The notes under the pieces are model-generated. The model was not told where the DNA came from. It did not search any database and saw nothing but the letters and a program-made list of their open reading frames with translations. This document shows, piece after piece, positions 1 to 6,985 of a stretch of 32,591 nt of DNA (positions are counted from its first letter, which is position 1; each line of letters opens with the position of its first letter). Origin of the DNA: Marivivens sp. (GTDB taxonomy: Bacteria > Pseudomonadota > Alphaproteobacteria > Rhodobacterales > Rhodobacteraceae); assembly GCA_024642145.1 (NCBI GenBank), contig JAHEBS010000006.1:1-32591 (forward strand), read 5' to 3'. A program made the position numbers and the translations under genes.

Positions 1-480
1 GAAGTCGCGGCCCTGCTTGATGTTCAGGACACGCTCTTGGGCGTCGGTGGCGAAAGCCTGTTGTCAACCGAGGCCCTGCGTCACGTGGTCACCCGCCTCA
101 GCGATGAGGGCCTGACGATCGAGGTGTTTGCGATGGACGGCGCGCCCCTGTTTCTGGGCGACACCGATACCCCGACGCCGCTTTTGACCGAGGTCATGGC
201 GGCTCTGGCCCGCGTCTCGAACATGGTTACCAACCCCGTCGCAGTCACCGCAAGCACGCGGACGCGGACCGTGCTGCTGCGCGATGATCCGGTCTGGACC
301 TTGACGATGTCATGGGCCGCGCAAAGCCAGATCTTGCTGCAACAGGGCGGGATGCCAACGACACGTTTCCGGCGCGTCACGGGTCAGGGCGCCAGCCAGC
401 CCGCGGTCGAGATTCCTTTTGCGCGGCGAAATGACCGCGTCGAGGTCACCTTTCTGCGGATGAACGGGCAGCGCGGTTAG
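1..480 (+). CDS. motB: Flagellar motor protein MotB, C-terminal part (5' end outside window)
   Basis: The reading frame is open from base 1, so the track start (TTG at 37) is an artefact and the gene begins left of the window. About 159 C-terminal residues are visible. They resemble the OmpA-like peptidoglycan-binding half of alphaproteobacterial MotB: a segment 'GVGGESLLS' after the linker, then 'TDEGL-like' sequence 'LSDEGLTIEVFAMDG', a repeat of hydrophobic strands, and a C-terminal 'RRNDRVEVTFLR' typical of the domain end. MotB pairs with MotA as the stator and anchors it to peptidoglycan. The signature normally written NxxLSxxRA reads 'DPVWTLTMSWAAQ' here, with Trp where the conserved Arg is expected; see findings. 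motA is some 10 kb away in this cluster rather than adjacent. flgE follows 60 bp downstream. The family call is by recalled similarity; the membrane segment with the proton-binding Asp is not visible. Confidence 0.82.
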   Translation, partial: EVAALLDVQDTLLGVGGESLLSTEALRHVVTRLSDEGLTIEVFAMDGAPLFLGDTDTPTPLLTEVMAALARVSNMVTNPVAVTASTRTRTVLLRDDPVWTLTMSWAAQSQILLQQGGMPTTRFRRVTGQGASQPAVEIPFARRNDRVEVTFLRMNGQRG

Positions 481-491
481 GTCCCTGTTAA
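477..491 (+). promoter_or_regulatory. CtrA-like binding site upstream of flgE
   Basis: TTAG-N7-TTAA, 7 of 8 matches to the CtrA consensus TTAA-N7-TTAA. It overlaps the motB stop codon and is centred about 57 bases before the flgE ATG. An activator at -35 would put transcription start near 519, leaving a leader of about 20 bases that includes the AGGGG ribosome site. CtrA control of flagellar genes is established in alphaproteobacteria; its role here is inferred from the motif and position. Confidence 0.5.
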
Positions 492-540
492 GGCCGAAGG
501 CGTAGCAAGGGTCGATCTCCGTCCGCAAAGGGGCAGACCC

Positions 541-1839
541 ATGACGATCTCTAGTTCCTACAATGCCAGCGTCGCCGCGCTTTCGGCCAATGCCAGCAGG
601 CTATCGGCCATTTCCGACAACATCGCCAATGCATCTACGTATGGCTACAAACGCGTCTCGACGGATTTCGAGTCGATGGTCATCGACTCTGGCAGCGGTT
701 CCTTCTCGGCCGGCGGCGTCCGAATCACGACGACACGGCTGATTGACGAAGGTGGCTCGTTGGTCTCGACCGCCAACGCGACCGACATTGCCGTGCAGGG
801 GCGCGGGATGTTGCCCGTGACGCCGGCCAATGCGGTGCTGGCGGGTGGGGCCACACCAATGTTGCTGACTACAACCGGCAGCTTTCGCCCCGACGCGGAC
901 GGTTATCTGCGCAGCGACAGCGGCCTGATCCTGATGGGCTGGCCCGCAACGGCAGACGGGACCGTGCCCAATTTTCCGCGTGACACCCAATCGGGGCTGG
1001 AACCCATTCGGGTGAATACCACCCAGTTCGGCGGCGAGGCCACGACCAACATCCGCTTTGCCGTAAACCTGCCCGCAACCAGCACCGAGGCCGGCGCCGC
1101 GGGCACGGCAGAAGACCTTTCGCTGCAGTATTTCGATAACCTCGGCACATCAAAAACCCTGTCAGTGACCTTTGCGCCGACGGTCCCCGCAACCGGTTCG
1201 TCGAATGAATGGACCATGACCGTGCGCGACAGCGCCAGCGGTGATGCCGTAGTGGGCGAATACACACTGACCTTTGACGATGCGCGCGGAACGGGCGGCA
1301 CGCTGTTATCGGTCAACACGGTTTCGGGTGGCGCATTTGACCCTGCGACTGGAAAGCTGACGGTCAACGTGGCCGGAGGCCCGATTGAAATCGACATCGG
1401 CGAACCCGGCTCGCCCATGGGGCTCACCCAGCTTTCCGATCGCTTTGCGCCGGTCGCGATATCCAAGAACGGCGCACCTGTCGGCAATATGACCAAGGTC
1501 GAAATCGACCAGAACGGCTTTGTCAGAGCCTTTTTTGACATTGGCAGCTCCAAGGTCATCTATCAGGTGCCGCTGGTCGATATGCCAAATCCCAACGGTC
1601 TGAAATCGCTGGACCGTCAGACATACGCGCCCACCCCTGCCAGCGGGCCCTATTTCCTGTGGAACGCCGGCGACGGACCAACCGGCTCTGTCATCGCCTA
1701 CGCGCGCGAAGAATCGGCCACCGATATTGCCGGTGAACTGACACGCCTGATCCAGACCCAGCGCGCCTATTCGTCGAACGCCAAGGTCATCCAGACCGTC
1801 GACGAGATGATGCAGGAAACCTCGAATATCAAACGTTAG
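541..1839 (+). CDS. flgE: Flagellar hook protein FlgE
   Basis: 432 aa, the subunit of the extracellular hook that joins the rod to the filament. The N-terminus 'ASRLSAISDNIANASTYGYK' carries the rod/hook family signature (SxNIAN...TxGYK), and the C-terminus 'LTRLIQTQRAYSSNAKVIQT' is the matching terminal helix; the two form the core coiled coil of axial proteins. Between them are beta-rich FlgE domains. No signal peptide, as expected for export by the flagellar type III system, and no cysteine. The ATG at 541 has an AGGGG ribosome site about 8 bases upstream. First gene of flgE-flgK-flgL-flgI, with a CtrA-like motif ahead of it. Length is normal for the family. Confidence 0.96.
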   Translation: MTISSSYNASVAALSANASRLSAISDNIANASTYGYKRVSTDFESMVIDSGSGSFSAGGVRITTTRLIDEGGSLVSTANATDIAVQGRGMLPVTPANAVLAGGATPMLLTTTGSFRPDADGYLRSDSGLILMGWPATADGTVPNFPRDTQSGLEPIRVNTTQFGGEATTNIRFAVNLPATSTEAGAAGTAEDLSLQYFDNLGTSKTLSVTFAPTVPATGSSNEWTMTVRDSASGDAVVGEYTLTFDDARGTGGTLLSVNTVSGGAFDPATGKLTVNVAGGPIEIDIGEPGSPMGLTQLSDRFAPVAISKNGAPVGNMTKVEIDQNGFVRAFFDIGSSKVIYQVPLVDMPNPNGLKSLDRQTYAPTPASGPYFLWNAGDGPTGSVIAYAREESATDIAGELTRLIQTQRAYSSNAKVIQTVDEMMQETSNIKR

Positions 1840-1848
1840 GTCTAGGGC

Positions 1849-3291
1849 ATGAGCATTTCGCAGACTCTGTCGAACGCGGTTTCTGGACTGACAGCAGCCG
1901 CGCGGATGGCCGAAGTGACGTCGGCCAACCTCGCCAACGTCATGACCGAGGGTTATGGCCGACGCAGCCTGACGCTCTCGGCGGCGACGGTGGGCGGGCG
2001 TGGCGCCGGAGTCCAGATCGACGGGGTCGAACGCTATGTGGACCGTGCGGTGCTGACTGACCGGCGGTTGGCCGAGGCCGATTATCGCGGGATGAGCGAC
2101 AGGTTGGACATGGCCCGTCGGATCGAGGCCTTGATCGGGATCGAGGGTCAATCGGGTGGCCTTACCGACCGCTTTACCGCGCTCGATCAGGCCTTGATCG
2201 GGGCGGCGGGTGACCCATCTAGCGACCAGCGTCTTGCGCTGGTCCTCTCGCAGTTTCAATCGGTCGCATCAGGGCTGAACGAGGCCTCGGCGGGCATCCA
2301 GTCACTGAGGGTAGAGTGTGACGGCGCGATTTCGGCGCAGGTTGGGATGCTCAATACGGCGTTGAAGGATGTAGAGCGCCTGAATGTCGACATTGCCAAG
2401 GCGCAGGGTAGCGGTGATGGCGCGGTGGCCTTGATCGACCAACGACAAAAGCTGGTCGATCAGATTTCCGGCATTGTGCCGCTGCGCGAAATCGACCGGC
2501 AAAACGGCCAGATCGCGCTGATCACCAACGCGGGGCAGACGTTGCTGGACGGTGTCGCCGCCCAGTTCGAGTTCACGCCAACCCACACAATTACGCCGGA
2601 CATGACGTTGCAAAGTGGTGCGTTGGGCAGAATCGGTTTGCGCGGCCAGCCACTTGCCGGGACGAGCGGTGCGGGCTCGTTGACTGGCGGTACACTTGGC
2701 GCCGCCTTCGAATTGCGCGATCAGGTGCTTGTCGATGCCCAGACCGGGCTCGACGATCTGGCCTTTGATGTGGCCGCGCGGCTTCAGGCGACATCGGCGG
2801 ATCCGAGTCTTGCCCCCGGATCGGCAGGCATTCTGACCGATGCCGGGAACGCGGTTGACACGGCAAACCGTGATGGCCTTGCGGCCCGTCTGAGGGTGAA
2901 CGCGATGGTGGACCCCGCCTCGGGCGGCAACCTGCGTCTTCTACGTGACGGTCTTGGCGCAGCGGCGGGCCCGCCCGGTGACGCCACGCAGCTTGACCGC
3001 CTGCGCGAAACGCTGTCGGCGCCAATTGCCGGCGTGTCTGGCGCGGCCGATAGCGCCGCAGGTTTGGCCGCGCGGTTCGTCGCGAAAAACGGTGCGGCCC
3101 GCCTGACAGTCGAAGACCGCATGGCTTTTTCGGCCGCCCGATGGAACGCACTGCGCCAAACGGAACTCGCGGGCGGGGTCGATACCGATCAGGAAATGCA
3201 GATGCTGATGCGGATTGAACAGGCGTATGCGGCCAACGCCAAAGTCGTGCAGGTGGTGGATTCCATGCTGCGCACGTTGACGGAGATCTGA
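1849..3291 (+). CDS. flgK: Flagellar hook-associated protein 1, FlgK
   Basis: 480 aa hook-filament junction protein (HAP1). The start 'LSNAVSGLTAAARMAEVTSA' followed by 'NLANVMTEGYGRR' is the axial-protein N-terminal signature, and the end 'IEQAYAANAKVVQVVDSML' is the C-terminal FlgK helix. The middle is variable, as usual. It starts nine bases after the flgE stop and ends one base before flgL. Exported through the flagellar secretion system, probably with the FlgN-like chaperone encoded at 26731-27069. One cysteine ('VECDGA', near residue 155) is unusual, since extracellular flagellar proteins tend to lack Cys. Confidence 0.95.
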   Translation: MSISQTLSNAVSGLTAAARMAEVTSANLANVMTEGYGRRSLTLSAATVGGRGAGVQIDGVERYVDRAVLTDRRLAEADYRGMSDRLDMARRIEALIGIEGQSGGLTDRFTALDQALIGAAGDPSSDQRLALVLSQFQSVASGLNEASAGIQSLRVECDGAISAQVGMLNTALKDVERLNVDIAKAQGSGDGAVALIDQRQKLVDQISGIVPLREIDRQNGQIALITNAGQTLLDGVAAQFEFTPTHTITPDMTLQSGALGRIGLRGQPLAGTSGAGSLTGGTLGAAFELRDQVLVDAQTGLDDLAFDVAARLQATSADPSLAPGSAGILTDAGNAVDTANRDGLAARLRVNAMVDPASGGNLRLLRDGLGAAAGPPGDATQLDRLRETLSAPIAGVSGAADSAAGLAARFVAKNGAARLTVEDRMAFSAARWNALRQTELAGGVDTDQEMQMLMRIEQAYAANAKVVQVVDSMLRTLTEI

Positions 3292-3292
3292 C

Positions 3293-4285
3293 ATGGTTGC
3301 CACCAACCTTGGCGATATGGCCCGCAGTTTTCAGACCTCGCGGCAACTCGCCGACCTCAAGACTCGTATGGCTATCCTGACCCGGGAAATGTCGTCAGGC
3401 GAAAAATCGGACGTGGCCCGAAGCCTTGGCGCGGCAGGAGGCCGGCTGATGGCGGTCGAGACCGATATCGGGCGCATGACCGCCTTTCGCGGCGTTGCCC
3501 GCGACTTTGCCCGAGATCTGGGGGGCGCCCAAACCGCGATTGGCCGGATCGATACCGCCCGACAGGCCCTCGCCGACGCGCTTGTCCCGCAGGCGACCGG
3601 CCCTGCGGCAACCGCACAAAGCGGTGCCAACGCCTTTCGTGACATCGTGGCGACGATCAACATCCGCATCGGCGGCAAGGCGGTTTTTGGTGGCGATCAG
3701 AGCGATTCCACGCCTTTGCCCGATGCGGCGACCATGCTGGATGAACTGAGGACTGCGATCTCCGGCGCGGTGACGACAGACGATATGTTTGCGCGGATCG
3801 ATAACTGGTTTGACGACCCCGCTGGCGGCTACGCGACGCTGACGGATTCGACCACAGGCGCGGCACGAACATGCCGTGTCGCCGAAGGCACCGTCGTAAC
3901 GCTCGACGTTACAGCCAAGGATGAGGCGTTTCGGGCCTCGCTGAAATCCGCAGCCATGGCCGCCATGGCAGACGACCCAACGGTTTCGTCGATGTCGGGC
4001 GCTGCCGATGATCTGAGGCGTGAGGCGGCGCGTTCGGCGGTTGCTGCCGCAGATCCGCTCGCGCGACTGCAGGCCCGCGTGGGGCTGGATGAGGGCAGGG
4101 TCGAACAGGCCCAAACATGGCTAACAGCACGGCAGACCGAGCTTGAATTGCATCAGCAAGAGATCCGGGGTGCCGATCCCTTTGAAACAGCGACGGCGCT
4201 GCAACAGCTCCAGACCCAGTTGGAGACTCAATATCTGCTTACGGCGCGCCTCGCAGGATTGTCGCTTGTGGACTATCTGCGATGA
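3293..4285 (+). CDS. flgL: Flagellar hook-associated protein 3, FlgL
   Basis: 330 aa junction protein (HAP3), a flagellin homologue. The N-terminal region 'LKTRMAILTREMSSGEKSDV' aligns with the flagellin N-domain, and the C-terminus 'LQTQLETQYLLTARLAGLSLVDYL' with the flagellin C-domain; both pack into the junction coiled coil. It comes directly after flgK (one base between stop and ATG) and overlaps flgI by ATGA, so translation is probably coupled. A single Cys lies in 'ARTCRVAEG' (about residue 190). Assignment rests on ends plus position; FlgL sequences are divergent, but the flgK-flgL order is diagnostic. Confidence 0.92.
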   Translation: MVATNLGDMARSFQTSRQLADLKTRMAILTREMSSGEKSDVARSLGAAGGRLMAVETDIGRMTAFRGVARDFARDLGGAQTAIGRIDTARQALADALVPQATGPAATAQSGANAFRDIVATINIRIGGKAVFGGDQSDSTPLPDAATMLDELRTAISGAVTTDDMFARIDNWFDDPAGGYATLTDSTTGAARTCRVAEGTVVTLDVTAKDEAFRASLKSAAMAAMADDPTVSSMSGAADDLRREAARSAVAAADPLARLQARVGLDEGRVEQAQTWLTARQTELELHQQEIRGADPFETATALQQLQTQLETQYLLTARLAGLSLVDYLR

Positions 4286-5379
4286 GGCGCCTTTCTTGGT
4301 TAGTCGTCGCATTTCTGCCGTTTGCGGCAATGTCCGAGCCCGTCCGTATCAAGGACTTGGTTACGGTCGACGGCGTGCGCAGCAATGATCTGGTTGGCTA
4401 CGGTCTGGTCGTCGGTCTCAACGGAACGGGCGATGGTCTTAGAAATTCACCGTTCACCGAAGAGATCATGACCAATATCCTCGAGCGGCTGGGCATCAAT
4501 GTCGCCGGTGAAAATCTGCGTCCGCGCAACGTTGCGGCTGTGTTGGTGACTGCCGCGCTGCCGCCTTTTGCGCGGGCAGGAAGCCCGATTGATGTAACTG
4601 TTTCGGCAATCGGCGATGCCTCTAGCCTGCTCGGCGGGACTTTGGTCATGACGCCTCTGAATGCGGCCGACGGCCAAATCTATGCCGTGGCGCAGGGCGC
4701 AATCATTGCAGGTGGCGTTTCCGCCAGCGGGCAGGCCACAACGGTCGTCGAAGGCGTGCCGACTGCCGGCGTCATTCCCTCGGGCGCAACGGTCGAACGC
4801 GAGGTTGATTTTGCGTTCAATAGTCTGGGGCTGGTCCGACTGGCGCTGCGCACCGCTGACTTTACCACCGCCGGACGCATAGAAACGGCAATCAACGATC
4901 AGTTTGGCCGCAGGGTCGCTTCGCTGGTCGATGCCGGAACGGTTTCAATCGACATTGGCGCCGCTGGCCTTGGCTCGGCCGCGCGAACCATGGGCGAGGT
5001 CGAAAATCTGATGGTCGAGCCAGAGCTTCCGGCGAGGGTCGTCGTCGATCAGCGCTCTGGCACGATCGTGATCGGCGAAGATGTGCGGGTCAGCCGTGTT
5101 GCGGTAAGCCAAGGCAATCTGACCTTGCGGATCGAGGAAGCGCCGCTTGCAGTTCAGCCAAGTCCGTTTTCACAGGGCGAAACGGTCGTGGTTCCGCGAA
5201 CGACCGCAACGCTCAACAGTGAGCCCGGCAATGGCCTTGCCGAGATTCCGGCCAGCACCAGCCTTTCGGATGTCGTGGCAGGTCTGAATGCTTTGGGCGT
5301 ATCGCCTCGCGACATGATCGACATCCTCAAATCCATCAAGGCGGCGGGGGCGCTGCACGCAGAATTCATCGTGAATTAG
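4282..5379 (+). CDS. flgI: Flagellar P-ring protein FlgI
   Basis: 365 aa periplasmic protein that polymerises into the P ring, the rod bushing in the peptidoglycan layer. A Sec signal peptide ('MRRLSWLVVAFLPFAAMS') precedes the mature start 'EPVRIKDLVTVDGVRSNDLV'. The strongly conserved FlgI block 'GYGLVVGLNGTGDG' follows, then 'NVAAVLVTAALPPFARAG', and the C-terminal 'LVAGLNALGVSPRDMIDIL'-like segment (seen as 'VVAGLNALGVSPRDMIDILK'). ATGA overlap with flgL. It needs FlgA (19027-19443) as chaperone. The convergent gap of 25 bases to fliP shows no clear terminator. Confidence 0.96.
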   Translation: MRRLSWLVVAFLPFAAMSEPVRIKDLVTVDGVRSNDLVGYGLVVGLNGTGDGLRNSPFTEEIMTNILERLGINVAGENLRPRNVAAVLVTAALPPFARAGSPIDVTVSAIGDASSLLGGTLVMTPLNAADGQIYAVAQGAIIAGGVSASGQATTVVEGVPTAGVIPSGATVEREVDFAFNSLGLVRLALRTADFTTAGRIETAINDQFGRRVASLVDAGTVSIDIGAAGLGSAARTMGEVENLMVEPELPARVVVDQRSGTIVIGEDVRVSRVAVSQGNLTLRIEEAPLAVQPSPFSQGETVVVPRTTATLNSEPGNGLAEIPASTSLSDVVAGLNALGVSPRDMIDILKSIKAAGALHAEFIVN

Positions 5380-5404
5380 CCGCGGGATAAGCGCCAATCA
5401 GGGT

Positions 5405-6127
5405 CTAGGCATAGCCTTTGACCAGACCCTCGGCCAGTAACGCCCAACCGTTGACCATGACAAAGAACGCCAATTTGAACGGCAAAGAAACCACCGCTGG
5501 CGGCACCATCATCATGCCCATGGACATGAGGATGGCCGATACAAGCAAGTCTATGATCAGGAATGGCAGATAGAGCAGAAACCCGACTTCAAACGCATGT
5601 GATATTTCGGAAATCATAAAGGACGGGATGATCACCGAAATTGGCATCTTAGACACTGAAATCTCGCCACTCAGGTCACTGCGCAGGCTTGCCATGTGGC
5701 CCAGCGTTTCGGGATCGACACGGCCGAGCATGAAAACACGAAAAGGCTCGATTGCCGCAGGAAAAGCGGCCTCTAGCGATAGCTTTCCCTGGGTCCAGGG
5801 TTCAATGCCTGCGCTCCAGGCTTGGAGGGCGACGGGTTCCATGACGAAGTAGGTCAGGAATAGCGCGAGGCTGATCATCAGCATATTCGGGGGGGCCTGT
5901 TGCAGCCCAACTGCCTGCCGCAATATCGAAAAAACAGTCACTAAAAACGGAAAGCACGTGGCCATCATCACGATGCCCGGCACGATCCCAAGCAAAGTCA
6001 CAACAAGAAACAGCTCGACGGTGCGCGTCGCCAAAGATCCGTCGCCGCCAAGATCCACCATCAATGATTGCGCCTGCGCAGGCCCGGCAGCCAAGACGAA
6101 GAATGCGACAGCTATTCGAGCTTTCAC
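5405..6127 (-). CDS. fliP: Flagellar export gate protein FliP
   Basis: 240 aa core subunit of the FliPQR export gate in the inner membrane. I chose the GTG at 6127 rather than the longer track ORF: it overlaps the fliN stop as GTGA, and the peptide then begins with a signal-like 'VKARIAVAFFVLAAGPAQAQ', as in FliP proteins, which have a cleavable signal. The 37 residues upstream of it overlap fliN and look non-coding. Family blocks are 'ATCFPFLVTVFSILRQAVG', 'PNMLMISLALFLTYFVMEP' and 'FMISEISHAFEVGFLLYLPF' with the closing 'MGMMMVPP'. Four membrane segments. Last gene of fliF-fliH-fliN-fliP. Confidence 0.96.
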   Translation of the reverse strand: MKARIAVAFFVLAAGPAQAQSLMVDLGGDGSLATRTVELFLVVTLLGIVPGIVMMATCFPFLVTVFSILRQAVGLQQAPPNMLMISLALFLTYFVMEPVALQAWSAGIEPWTQGKLSLEAAFPAAIEPFRVFMLGRVDPETLGHMASLRSDLSGEISVSKMPISVIIPSFMISEISHAFEVGFLLYLPFLIIDLLVSAILMSMGMMMVPPAVVSLPFKLAFFVMVNGWALLAEGLVKGYA

Positions 6128-6414
6128 GCTGGCCTGCCCGTGCTGACGACTTCGGTCAAACGCACGGCAAGCGCCCCTGTCGGGCCATCCTCGGCCTCTT
6201 CCAGATGTCCGCGCGCGACAAGGCGATCGCCGATCCACAATTCGACGGGGTCTTCGATTCGGCGATCAAGGGCCAAGACCGCGCCTTCGTCCATCGACAT
6301 CAGATCGCGCAAGGCGACGCGGGCGCGGCCGACGGTTATGACAAGATCGACGGGCATGTCTTCGAATAGGCGGTCGCGCAGATCGCCAGCGGTGGGGGAC
6401 GAATTGTCAGGCAT
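6124..6414 (-). CDS. fliN: Flagellar motor switch protein FliN
   Basis: About 96 aa with a single SpoA (FliN/FliM C-terminal) domain: 'LFEDMPVDLVITVGRARVAL' then 'LMSMDEGAVLALDRRIEDPV', 'ELWIGDRLVARGHLEE' and 'LAVRLTEVV'. FliN forms the base of the C ring, where it helps switch rotation and docks FliH with the ATPase. I prefer the ATG at 6414 ('MPDNSS'), which overlaps the fliH stop by only eight bases; an ATG at 6441 (105 aa) is also possible and neither has a strong ribosome site. Its stop overlaps the fliP start. fliM and fliG, its C-ring partners, are not in the window. Confidence 0.9.
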   Translation of the reverse strand: MPDNSSPTAGDLRDRLFEDMPVDLVITVGRARVALRDLMSMDEGAVLALDRRIEDPVELWIGDRLVARGHLEEAEDGPTGALAVRLTEVVSTGRPA

Positions 6415-6982
6415 GGTGCAAACTTTCTGACTGGTCGGCATGCATGGTTTGGTCGCCCAGAGCGCTGAGAGCGGAATCTATGGCGTCTTCGATTGCCGCC
6501 CCGTCGATTGCGATTGTGCGATCGCGGGTCGAAATAACTGCCTCGGACGGGGATAAGGCGTCGTCCGAGGCGAGGATGAGGCCCGGCATTTCGCCAAGGT
6601 GCAGGCTAACGATTTCCATGTTGGCGGGCGAGACCGTCAGGGTTGGCCTTGCCTCGGAAAAGGTCGCCGCCAATTGCTCTAGTTCTGCCGCGATTGTCTC
6701 GGCTAGGACGCGTGCGCCAAGTGACGGGAACAGCCGATGGGACAGCGCCCGGAAGAACGGGGCGAGCCCCCGCAATACATCTTGGCGCGCGGCGGCATGA
6801 TCAAATCGCAGATCGGCGATCGTCTGCATCAGCCTGTCGCGCAGAACCGCATCGGCAGATTTGCGTTCGGCCTCGGCAGCGGCGAGGGCGGCAGCATAGC
6901 CGGCATGCCAATCGTCACTCAGCGGCTTTGGGCCGACATGTTCGGCACGGGCATCAAAGCTGTCCAGCTGCAATAGGCCCAT
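6407..6982 (-). CDS. fliH: FliH-like regulator of the flagellar export ATPase
   Basis: 191 aa soluble protein. The N-terminus 'MGLLQLDSFD' is short; it is followed by an Ala/Glu-rich helix with 'AGYAAALAAAEAERKS' (GxxxG/AxxxA-like spacing of small residues typical of the FliH coiled coil) and a C-terminal domain resembling V-ATPase subunit E/FliH, 'LGARVLAETIAAELEQLA'. FliH binds the ATPase FliI and delivers it to FliN and FlhA. Sequence similarity in this family is low, so the call leans on composition plus location between fliF and fliN. Starts three bases after the fliF stop. Confidence 0.75.
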   Translation of the reverse strand: MGLLQLDSFDARAEHVGPKPLSDDWHAGYAAALAAAEAERKSADAVLRDRLMQTIADLRFDHAAARQDVLRGLAPFFRALSHRLFPSLGARVLAETIAAELEQLAATFSEARPTLTVSPANMEIVSLHLGEMPGLILASDDALSPSEAVISTRDRTIAIDGAAIEDAIDSALSALGDQTMHADQSESLHHA

Positions 6983-6985
6983 CGA

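Noticed and set aside
1306-2259. 317-aa minus-strand ORF across flgE/flgK
   Set aside because: Spans two real genes on the other strand with Arg/His-rich composition typical of shadows.
5380-5404. Terminator between convergent flgI and fliP
   Set aside because: The 25 bases contain a short CCGCGG palindrome but no stem with a T run.
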